Virus record (IMG/VR): IMGVR_UViG_3300003873_000045
Span: 1-29,441 of that record
Source: a virus
Length of the DNA: 29,441 nucleotides
Strand: one strand, 5' to 3'
The translations under genes were made by a program, and so were the position numbers. Shown piece by piece: positions 1-4,646 of the stretch; position 1 is the first letter of the stretch, and the number at the start of each line of letters is the position of its first letter. The notes under the pieces were generated by a model, which searched no databases, was not told where the DNA came from, and worked only from the letters and a program-made list of their open reading frames with translations.

Positions 1-399
1 GATGAAACAATATGCAAGCTTGAAGACGACACAAAAAGAAAGCCTTTTGTATATGCTGAAATACGAAAAATACGAAAAAAGCACTATACAATAGCAAGGA
101 ATGACGCTTTTTTGTTTGATAAGGCATATCATCTTGCTTCAAGTTCGTGGTATAACACACAAAAGAAGTTTATAGGTAGAGGATTTGAGTTCTCAAAAGT
201 TATAAAGTTGCAAATGCTAATAAAAAAAGAGCCGTGGCTTGTAAAGTATTTTAAGCTTAATATGAAACATTTTGAGCAATTAGAAAAAAGCTACTCACTT
301 GATAAGCATATTTTTAGAACTGCAAAAGTTACAAATGCTCTTTTAAAAGAGATTGATATAACGCTTGCAAGATACAACTATAACAAAAGAAAACTATGA
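1..399 (+). CDS. hypothetical phage protein, 5' end cut by the window edge
   Basis: The reading frame is open from the first base of the window, so the gene starts upstream and only its last 132 codons are seen. A TTG at 112 could be read as a start, but nothing favours it over continuation from the left. The visible part is rich in Lys, Tyr and Phe and looks soluble, with no membrane segment and no motif I recognise. Its stop overlaps the next start as ATGA at 396-399, so it belongs to the rightward early operon. Function unknown. Confidence 0.6.
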   Translation, partial: DETICKLEDDTKRKPFVYAEIRKIRKKHYTIARNDAFLFDKAYHLASSSWYNTQKKFIGRGFEFSKVIKLQMLIKKEPWLVKYFKLNMKHFEQLEKSYSLDKHIFRTAKVTNALLKEIDITLARYNYNKRKL

Positions 400-533
400 A
401 AATAAGAATAAACGAGCATAAAGTAGTGCTAAATGTGGAGCATTACGACGCTAAGACGAAGGTGGCAACTGTTAAAATTGTTGGTACTATGTGCAAGTTT
501 CAAGAACACGAATATAGCGTTGTGGAGGATTAG
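396..533 (+). CDS. hypothetical 45-residue protein
   Basis: This short ORF starts at the ATG inside an ATGA overlap with the upstream gene and ends two bases before the next start, so translational coupling is likely. The product begins MKIRINEHKVVLNVEHYDAK and looks like a small beta-rich soluble protein. No family is recognised. The tight packing between two plausible genes is the main reason to call it; there is no separate strong ribosome site. Confidence 0.5.
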   Translation: MKIRINEHKVVLNVEHYDAKTKVATVKIVGTMCKFQEHEYSVVED

Positions 534-535
534 GA

Positions 536-697
536 ATGAATTATACTGTATATGTAGGTATGCCAAGCGTCAGAGGAAGCACACAAGCGATTGAAATTGA
601 GATTGATGACAATGCAACGGAAGAGGAAATTGAGGAGATATGCAGAGAGACTGCGTTTAATGAAGTGGAATGGTACTTTGAAAAAGGAAGAAGATGA
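536..697 (+). CDS. small acidic phage protein, DUF7167-like
   Basis: The 53-residue product has a short N-terminal beta-strand part (TVYVGMP) followed by an acidic helix (NATEEEIEEICRETAFNEVEW) broken only by the short linker before it. That pattern resembles the small DUF7167-type phage proteins, which have no known function. It starts two bases after the previous stop, and its TGA overlaps the next ATG at 694. It is part of the tightly packed accessory gene string. The family match is from memory and tentative. Confidence 0.5.
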   Translation: MNYTVYVGMPSVRGSTQAIEIEIDDNATEEEIEEICRETAFNEVEWYFEKGRR

Positions 698-1110
698 GAG
701 AGAATAAATTTAGGGCGTGGGATACAAAAGAGAATAAGATGTTAGAGGTTGTAACACTTGAACAACTTGTTACAGGTGGCAGTCTTTGTAGCAAAGAAGA
801 CTATAAAAATAAGATTTCTCTGCAATATACAGGCTTAAAAGACAAAAACGGCGTTGAGATTTATGAGGGGGATATTGTAAGATGGGGAATGGGTGGTTTA
901 GAGCGTTCTGGAGTAAGATATGCTTCAATTGAGCTTTTTCCATCTTTAAAATTTAGACTATTGTTTTATGAGAATGAAGAAACAGGCGAAAGAAAACCAC
1001 CAGTAAGGACTTATTCTTTTGACTTCTCAAATTTCATTTATACAGACACAGAGAAGTACCTTGAAGTCGTCGGTAATATCTACGAAGACAAGGAGTTATT
1101 AGATGTTTAA
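694..1110 (+). CDS. YopX family phage protein
   Basis: The N-terminus (KFRAWDTKENKML), a central QYTGLKDKNGVEIYEGDIV block (residues about 45-63) and a C-terminal VVGNIYED are the conserved elements of the YopX family (PF09643). These are small proteins common in phages of many bacteria; their role is not established. The start has a good ribosome site (AAGGAAG) and overlaps the previous stop by ATGA. The C-terminus overlaps the next gene by 8 bases. Confidence 0.85.
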   Translation: MRENKFRAWDTKENKMLEVVTLEQLVTGGSLCSKEDYKNKISLQYTGLKDKNGVEIYEGDIVRWGMGGLERSGVRYASIELFPSLKFRLLFYENEETGERKPPVRTYSFDFSNFIYTDTEKYLEVVGNIYEDKELLDV

Positions 1111-1324
1111 AGTAGGCGATAAAGTCTGGTGCTATTCAATGCAAAAAAAAGGTAAAGTAAAAAGTGTAACAAAAAGGAGAAACGGTTTTAGTTCCTCTTA
1201 TCCAATTAGAGTTAAATTCAAAAATGGCATATTCGAAAACTTTACAAAAGATGGGAGATTTGCAACAGAGGATAAAGCCCCTGATTTGTTTAAAAAAGAG
1301 ATGACTATGGTGGAGAAGAAATGA
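1103..1324 (+). CDS. small SH3-like phage protein
   Basis: The 73-residue product begins MFKVGDKVW and has short beta-strands with turns (GKVKSV, YPIRVKF) and an FTKDGR motif. Proteins with this layout are frequent in phage accessory regions and probably adopt a KOW/SH3-like barrel; their role is unknown. AAGGAG sits 8 bases before the ATG at 1103. The gene ends in an ATGA overlap with the next one. Confidence 0.6.
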   Translation: MFKVGDKVWCYSMQKKGKVKSVTKRRNGFSSSYPIRVKFKNGIFENFTKDGRFATEDKAPDLFKKEMTMVEKK

Positions 1325-1572
1325 ACAAAGATTTAAGAACAAAGATAAATGAATCTGAATTTTATGCAATACAAACGGCTTGCTTTGATAAAAATATAGG
1401 ATGGGATAATTCAGGTCTTGTTGCAAGAAACTATTTTGATGATTGTAACTTTATGTATTATAGGAGCAAATCGAACTCTATTCAGTATGGCATTCACGAG
1501 TGTAATTTTGAGATAGATATAGCAGAGGAAGTTACTGCGTTGGAATTTATAAAAAGGATAAATAAATGTTAA
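1321..1572 (+). CDS. hypothetical 83-residue phage protein
   Basis: A soluble protein rich in Asn, Tyr and Cys (four Cys residues), with no recognised domain. It starts in an ATGA overlap behind a GGAGAAG ribosome site and ends overlapping the dUTPase start by 7 bases. Its position between the SH3-like gene and dUTPase suggests an accessory early function, but nothing in the sequence tells which. Confidence 0.6.
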   Translation: MNKDLRTKINESEFYAIQTACFDKNIGWDNSGLVARNYFDDCNFMYYRSKSNSIQYGIHECNFEIDIAEEVTALEFIKRINKC

Positions 1573-2099
1573 AAGTATTATGTGAGGGATGTACTCCCAC
1601 AAAAGGCTCTGAATATAGTGCAGGGATTGACTTATATGCCTCTGAAGATGTTGTTATAATGGCTGGAGAGACTGCTGTTGTTGGTCTGGGGGTTTGTATT
1701 GATTTGGAAAAATCTTTTATAAAGTTACAAAAAATCGTTAATAAAACATTTTTTAATGAAAGGACACAAAGATTTAAAGAAACTCACTATTTAGAACTAC
1801 ATCCAAGAAGTAGCCTAAGAGCAAAAGGGTTTATCTCAAATACAGGCATAATCGACATTGATTATAAAGATGAAATTAAAATTATTATACATAATCCAAT
1901 TATTAGGGTGCTAGATAGCTTTGATTTAGTTGGTGTAGAGTGCGATAAAGAGAATAGTTTTATTGACGGTTCTTATGAATATACAATCAATAAAGGGGAT
2001 AAAATAGCACAAATACTTTTAAAAGAACACCAAGGCTTTTTAATGGGCGTTAAAAGCAATGAAGAGCGTGTCGGTGGATTTGGTAGCACTGGAGAGTAG
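1566..2099 (+). CDS. dut: dUTPase (deoxyuridine triphosphatase)
   Basis: Hydrolyses dUTP to dUMP and pyrophosphate, keeping uracil out of phage DNA and supplying dUMP for dTTP synthesis. The five motifs of trimeric dUTPases are visible: motif 1 AGIDLYA (residues 19-25), motif 2 PRSSLRAKG (about 79-87), motif 3 NTGIIDIDYKDEI with the catalytic Asp, motif 4 GDKIAQILL, and motif 5 RVGGFGSTG at the C-terminus. At 177 residues it is longer than the usual 140-155, with extra segments at about residues 50-72 (between motifs 1 and 2) and 115-140 (between motifs 3 and 4). AAGGA precedes the ATG. It is the only clear nucleotide-metabolism gene in the window. Confidence 0.93.
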   Translation: MLKVLCEGCTPTKGSEYSAGIDLYASEDVVIMAGETAVVGLGVCIDLEKSFIKLQKIVNKTFFNERTQRFKETHYLELHPRSSLRAKGFISNTGIIDIDYKDEIKIIIHNPIIRVLDSFDLVGVECDKENSFIDGSYEYTINKGDKIAQILLKEHQGFLMGVKSNEERVGGFGSTGE

Positions 2100-2108
2100 A
2101 TATTTCGC

Positions 2109-2114
2109 TATAAT
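2109..2114 (+). promoter_or_regulatory. candidate -10 box upstream of the first micro membrane-protein pair
   Basis: TATAAT lies 27 bases before the ATG at 2141, in the short gap after dUTPase. No good -35 box is present, which is normal for Campylobacterota sigma70 promoters. A GAGAGG ribosome site follows. It would let the genes at 2141-2687 be expressed separately from the early operon. Confidence 0.4.
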
Positions 2115-2140
2115 CACACTATAAAAAAAGAGAGGAAAAT

Positions 2141-2169
2141 ATGGCAGAAGATGAAAACATAGTCAAAAA
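2141..2169 (+). repeat. 29-bp direct repeat, copy 1 (5' end of membrane-protein gene)
   Basis: These 29 bases, starting with the ATG, are identical to 2451-2479. They encode MAEDENIVK plus one base pair into the next codon region. The match begins at the start codon, and the two genes are unrelated beyond it. Confidence 0.9.
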
Positions 2170-2359
2170 TGAGGGCTTAAAAGAAGTTGGCAAAGGCTTT
2201 ATAGCATTGGCAAATCTTGTTTTTGTTATTTTCTTACTCAATAATTACCTACAAAAAGATAATTTTAGTATGCTAGGTGTGCTTTTATCTATCTATGGTA
2301 TCATAATGCTATATGTTACAGGCTATACAGCCATCAACAAAGGAGATGCGAAATGCTAG
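2141..2359 (+). CDS. small protein with two membrane segments (first copy of micro-gene pair)
   Basis: The 72-residue product has a charged N-terminus, a first hydrophobic stretch at about 19-37 (ALANLVFVIFLLNNYL), a short loop and a second at about 43-65 (MLGVLLSIYGIIMLYVTGY), ending in NKGDAKC. It probably sits in the inner membrane. GAGAGGAAAAT precedes the start. It overlaps a 28-codon gene for a one-span peptide. A similar two-gene arrangement occurs at 2871-3128. Its first 29 bases (MAEDENIVK) are identical to the start of the HTH gene at 2451. Role unknown: superinfection exclusion, a toxin-like function or a small holin-like protein are possible. Confidence 0.65.
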   Translation: MAEDENIVKNEGLKEVGKGFIALANLVFVIFLLNNYLQKDNFSMLGVLLSIYGIIMLYVTGYTAINKGDAKC

Positions 2360-2439
2360 AATTTGGAATAATCGTTGCAGTAGTAGCAACAATAGCTTAT
2401 TTTGTAGTGAAAAAAATACCTAATGTAAAGACTCATTAA
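2353..2439 (+). CDS. 28-residue single-span membrane peptide
   Basis: The product is a hydrophobic helix (FGIIVAVVATIAYFVV, residues 4-19) followed by a basic tail ending VKTH. It overlaps the end of the 72-residue gene by 7 bases and has its own AAGGAG ribosome site 7 bases upstream, good evidence that it is translated. The layout (two-span protein followed by a tiny one-span peptide ending in -TH) is matched by the genes at 2871 and 3030. Function unknown. Small hydrophobic peptides like this can act as type I toxins or as partners of larger membrane proteins. Confidence 0.6.
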   Translation: MLEFGIIVAVVATIAYFVVKKIPNVKTH

Positions 2440-2450
2440 AAGGAAAGAGT

Positions 2451-2479
2451 ATGGCAGAAGATGAAAACATAGTCAAAAA
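2451..2479 (+). repeat. 29-bp direct repeat, copy 2 (5' end of HTH gene)
   Basis: Identical to 2141-2169, again starting at the ATG. The upstream ribosome-site regions are similar but not identical (AGAGGAAAAT versus AGGAAAGAGT). Confidence 0.9.
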
Positions 2480-2687
2480 GACTTGTAAAGAGTTGGGGAT
2501 TACGCAGAAGGAGTTGGCTGAGAGGTTGGGGGTTAATGATGGGACTGTTAGACAATGGTCATCTCAAACTAAACCACCAGAATGGGCTATAAAATTTATG
2601 AATGTTCTTATTGAAAATAAATTGCTAAATGAACGAGTAACTAAATTCTCAACAGCTCTTAATATGCTTGATGAAGCAAGGGTGTGA
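2451..2687 (+). CDS. Cro/C1-type HTH DNA-binding protein
   Basis: A 78-residue transcription regulator with a helix-turn-helix at about residues 12-40 (LGITQKELAERLGVNDGTVRQW), typical of XRE/Cro-type proteins. The helix after it may support dimerisation. The first nine residues (MAEDENIVK) are copied from, or shared with, the membrane-protein gene at 2141 and look like an addition to a normal HTH start. The operator-like dyads at 2705-2817 lie directly downstream, and the protein is a natural candidate to bind them. A hairpin overlaps its stop codon. Whether it acts as repressor or Cro cannot be told from sequence. Confidence 0.75.
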   Translation: MAEDENIVKKTCKELGITQKELAERLGVNDGTVRQWSSQTKPPEWAIKFMNVLIENKLLNERVTKFSTALNMLDEARV

Positions 2688-2704
2688 CATTTTGTCATAC
2701 CCTT
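2678..2704 (+). terminator. hairpin overlapping the HTH gene stop, possible terminator
   Basis: A 12-bp stem (AAGGGTGTGACA paired with TGTCATACCCTT, one G-T pair) closes on a three-base TTT loop, with the TGA stop inside the left arm. Only about three T follow, so it would be a weak intrinsic terminator. It could also serve as a 3' stabiliser. It separates the HTH gene from the promoter region. Confidence 0.5.
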
Positions 2705-2721
2705 TGTTAATAAGATTAACA
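2705..2721. promoter_or_regulatory. operator-like dyad O1
   Basis: A perfect inverted repeat TGTTAAT-AAG-ATTAACA (7-3-7). The same 7-3-7 geometry recurs at 2801-2817 and imperfectly at 2769-2785, as expected for a dimeric HTH repressor binding several sites. Confidence 0.6.
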
Positions 2722-2760
2722 CTTATAACTTGAAAATGTAAATAAAATTAACTTTTACTA

Positions 2761-2789
2761 TTGACTTGTGTTAATTTAATTGATATAAT
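2761..2789 (+). promoter_or_regulatory. strong sigma70-type promoter
   Basis: TTGACT (-35, 2761-2766), a 17-base spacer and TATAAT (-10, 2784-2789), the closest match to the consensus seen in the window. Transcription would start near 2796 and read into 2871-3816. An operator-like dyad overlaps the spacer and -10 box, with others on each side, so it is probably repressed by the Cro-like protein at 2451 or a repressor outside the window. Confidence 0.75.
2769..2785. promoter_or_regulatory. operator-like dyad O2 inside the promoter
   Basis: TGTTAAT-TTA-ATTGATA. The left half is identical to O1 and the right half matches 5 of 7 positions. It covers the spacer and the start of the -10 box, so occupancy would block RNA polymerase. 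Confidence 0.45.
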
Positions 2790-2800
2790 TCTCTCACATT

Positions 2801-2817
2801 TGTTATTAACAATAACA
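2801..2817. promoter_or_regulatory. operator-like dyad O3
   Basis: A perfect inverted repeat TGTTATT-AAC-AATAACA with the same 7-3-7 spacing as O1, just downstream of the expected transcription start. Confidence 0.55.
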
Positions 2818-2829
2818 TTGTTCTTTAAA

Positions 2830-2849
2830 ACAGAGAGATTTAAAAGTTA
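2830..2849. repeat. left arm of a long-range inverted repeat
   Basis: ACAGAGAGATTTAAAAGTTA is the reverse complement of 3126-3146 except for one extra A in the right arm. It lies in the expected 5' untranslated region of the transcript from the 2761-2789 promoter. Similarity continues outward for a few more bases (TCTTT). Confidence 0.85.
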
Positions 2850-2870
2850 AAAGTGTGCTATACTTTGATT

Positions 2871-3029
2871 ATGAAAAAAACCAGAAAGATTGTAGAGAAT
2901 GTCGCATTAGGACTTTTTGTAAATGGTAGTTTTGCAATAAGCCAAGATGGGCTTACAACAAAATCTTTGATTATCACCAGCGTTTCTTTATATGCTATGA
3001 TAATTACTGTAATTTATGAGGAGGATTAA
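2871..3029 (+). CDS. 52-residue protein with two hydrophobic segments (second copy of micro-gene pair)
   Basis: The product has a basic N-terminus (MKKTRK), a first weakly hydrophobic segment (VALGLFVNGSFAI, about 11-23) and a second clear membrane segment (about 32-49), ending in YEED. It resembles the 72-residue gene at 2141 in layout though not closely in sequence. There is no Shine-Dalgarno sequence before its ATG, unlike nearly all other genes here, so its own translation may be weak or conditional. Its last codons form the GAGGAGG ribosome site of the next gene, which is two-fold evidence for coupling. It is enclosed by the inverted repeat 2830-2849/3126-3146. Function unknown. Confidence 0.5.
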   Translation: MKKTRKIVENVALGLFVNGSFAISQDGLTTKSLIITSVSLYAMIITVIYEED

Positions 3030-3128
3030 ATGGATGGTCAAGACATCATACTAGCACTAACTATTTTAGTAGCCATTGTAGCAACTGCACTTGCATTTGT
3101 AAAACCAAAAGAGAAACACACTCACTAA
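3030..3128 (+). CDS. 32-residue single-span membrane peptide
   Basis: The ATG directly follows the stop of the 52-residue gene and has a strong GAGGAGG ribosome site 5 bases upstream. The product is one hydrophobic helix (residues 6-24, ILALTILVAIVATALAFV) and a basic tail PKEKHTH, parallel to the 28-residue peptide at 2353. The right arm of the inverted repeat begins at its stop codon. Size and hydrophobicity fit type I toxin-like or accessory membrane peptides, but no named family is recognised. Confidence 0.6.
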   Translation: MDGQDIILALTILVAIVATALAFVKPKEKHTH

Positions 3129-3146
3129 CTTTTAATATCTCTCTGT
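3126..3146. repeat. right arm of the long-range inverted repeat
   Basis: The reverse complement reads ACAGAGAGAT-A-TTAAAAGTTA, matching 2830-2849 with one inserted base. It starts at the stop codon of the 32-residue gene and ends 28 bases before the antirepressor start. Confidence 0.85.
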
Positions 3147-3174
3147 AAAAGATTATTATTTTATGGAGAGAATT

Positions 3175-3816
3175 ATGCAACTTATCACATTCAACGATGT
3201 AGAGCTTCATCTACAAGAACATTCACAATATGAGTTTTTATTATCAAACAAAGAGGTCGCTTTAGGGTATGGTATAACTGAAAATGCAATCATTAAACAT
3301 TTAAAAAGACGCTCCGACGAACTCATAGAAGGCAAACACTGGCTACGCTTAGAAGTCCAAACAAAAGGTGGCAAACAAAAAGTTATCCACTGGACCAAAA
3401 AAGGAATAGTGCGTTTAGGCTTCTTCATCAAAAGTGAAAATGCTAAAAAGTTTCGTGATTGGGCTGAGGACTACATAGTAAATAAAAAAGCAACCCAAAC
3501 GCAACACAACCCATACATCTACCAACTAGAACGAGAGAACACAGAACTACGCCGTGCTATAAATCGCCTATCTCTCAAACCAACATACAATGAAGAGCTT
3601 AAAAAGCTACAAGACGACAACAAAGCCCTAAAACGCACCCTCATAGACTTCTCAAATAGATACCACACTATCGTGCTAGAAGCTGAGGACAAAGTACAAG
3701 CCATAAAAAGCGAACTCACAAAAATGACGAACTGTTTCCAACTATTGCCAAACTTAGCAAATGATGGAAAGAACCTAAATACAGATACAATGGCTAAACA
3801 TAGTCATTGGAATTAA
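3175..3816 (+). CDS. phage antirepressor-like / Bro-N-like regulator
   Basis: A 213-residue protein. The N-terminal part (about 15-105) has an HTH-like segment (LSNKEVALGYGITENAIIKH) followed by a WTKKGIVRLGFFIKS...AKKFRDWAEDY block, as in the N-terminal DNA-binding domains of phage antirepressors and Rha/Bro-N-type regulators. Residues about 115-185 are a Glu/Lys/Leu coiled coil. The start is placed at 3175 because GGAGAG lies 4 bases upstream; an ATG at 3163 lacks a ribosome site. Its last 30 codons are duplicated at 4253-4342. It follows the operator/promoter region and probably acts in the lysis-lysogeny decision. Confidence 0.7.
   Translation: MQLITFNDVELHLQEHSQYEFLLSNKEVALGYGITENAIIKHLKRRSDELIEGKHWLRLEVQTKGGKQKVIHWTKKGIVRLGFFIKSENAKKFRDWAEDYIVNKKATQTQHNPYIYQLERENTELRRAINRLSLKPTYNEELKKLQDDNKALKRTLIDFSNRYHTIVLEAEDKVQAIKSELTKMTNCFQLLPNLANDGKNLNTDTMAKHSHWN
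3721..3810 (+). repeat. 90-bp direct repeat, copy 1 (3' end of antirepressor gene)
   Basis: It matches 4253-4342 at 85 of 90 positions. In the reading frame, four of the five differences are synonymous and one changes Asp to Glu, so both copies appear to have been kept as coding sequence. Confidence 0.9.
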
Positions 3817-3830
3817 AAAGGAAATAAGAA

Positions 3831-4259
3831 ATGATTTTACCAGTAAAAGTAGGATTATTAGAAGGTATGGAGATAGCTCCCGTTGGAAATGATAAGAAAA
3901 AATATACATTAATAAAATCAAATAAAGACGGAAAAATGTATGCTCTTCATAAAACACATATTATCAAACTTGATGATTTGGGTGTAGATACATTAGATAA
4001 TGAATGGATATGTGTTAATTTATCACATTTACAAAGCATATTAAAATGTATAGAATTTGAAAATGGAAAAATTGTTTCATTTGATGAATTCGATATTTAT
4101 AAATTATCTGAAAGTTTAGATGATGAATTTACTGAAATTGCTATGAAAATAATAGAGATGTCGAGGGAAGACTACAAAATTAAAAACGGTTTTACTTACG
4201 AGATTAATTGTAGAGATATTATTGCTCAAGAGTATGAAAAACAAGAGAAACAAAAATGA
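3831..4259 (+). CDS. hypothetical protein nested between duplicated ends
   Basis: A 142-residue soluble protein with a beta-rich N-terminal half (about 1-75, GNDKKKYTLIKSNKDGKMYALH) and an acidic helical C-terminal half ending EKQEKQK. AAGGA precedes the ATG at 3831. It sits exactly between the two copies of the 90-bp repeat, so it looks like a moron-type insertion, or the survivor of a recombination event that removed most of a second antirepressor gene. No family recognised. Confidence 0.6.
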   Translation: MILPVKVGLLEGMEIAPVGNDKKKYTLIKSNKDGKMYALHKTHIIKLDDLGVDTLDNEWICVNLSHLQSILKCIEFENGKIVSFDEFDIYKLSESLDDEFTEIAMKIIEMSREDYKIKNGFTYEINCRDIIAQEYEKQEKQK

Positions 4260-4342
4260 CAAACTGTTTCCAACTCTTGCCAAACTTAGCAAATGATGGA
4301 AAGAACTTAAACACAGAGACAATGGCTAAACATAGTCATTGG
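4253..4342 (+). repeat. 90-bp direct repeat, copy 2
   Basis: Second copy of the antirepressor tail, here detached from any antirepressor body. It begins at the end of the nested gene, so the repeat ATG overlaps that gene's stop. Confidence 0.9.
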
Positions 4343-4345
4343 TAA
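4256..4345 (+). CDS. 29-residue peptide equal to the antirepressor C-terminus
   Basis: The ORF starts at an ATG overlapping the previous stop (ATGA) and encodes MTNCFQLLPNLANDGKNLNT followed by ETMAKHSHW, identical to the antirepressor tail except for one Asp-to-Glu change. It may be a free-standing peptide, for example a competitor of the tail's binding partner, or a non-functional remnant. The mostly synonymous divergence favours expression, weakly, because only five sites differ. Confidence 0.4.
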   Translation: MTNCFQLLPNLANDGKNLNTETMAKHSHW

Positions 4346-4367
4346 AAATCACATAAAAGGAAAAAAG

Positions 4368-4646
4368 ATGCAATTAGAAGCTTTCAATAATTTAGAACTC
4401 ATTCCTAAGCTTATGCAACATATAGAAAGTCTTGAAAATAAACTCATGAGGATAGAGCAAGTAATAGCCCCTCCCCTCACCACAAAAAAAGGAGTTGCAA
4501 GCTATTTTGATGTAGGACCAAGAACCATAAATAACTACATAACAAAAGGATATTTAATAGAGGGTACACATTTCCATAGAAAAAATGGTAAACTTTTGTT
4601 TGTGGAAGATGCTATTTTGAATTTTGATAAAAGGATAATAGCGTGA
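4368..4646 (+). CDS. excisionase-like / HTH_17-type DNA-binding protein
   Basis: A 92-residue protein with an N-terminal helix (about 5-35) and a winged-helix segment (about 38-85: TTKKGVASYFDVGPRTINNY, then a strand-rich GKLLFVEDAI) like the MerR-type HTH_17 domain of excisionases. AAGGA precedes the start. It overlaps the integrase start by 4 bases, the usual xis-int arrangement, so it probably directs prophage excision. A plain transcription factor is the alternative. Confidence 0.65.
   Translation: MQLEAFNNLELIPKLMQHIESLENKLMRIEQVIAPPLTTKKGVASYFDVGPRTINNYITKGYLIEGTHFHRKNGKLLFVEDAILNFDKRIIA

Noticed and set aside
112-399. TTG at 112 as the start of the first gene
   Set aside because: The frame is open to base 1 and there is no ribosome site before the TTG, so the gene most likely begins upstream of the window.
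3721-4345. The 90-bp repeats as ends of an insertion sequence
   Set aside because: They are direct repeats inside coding sequence, the nested gene is not a transposase and no inverted ends or target duplication are visible.
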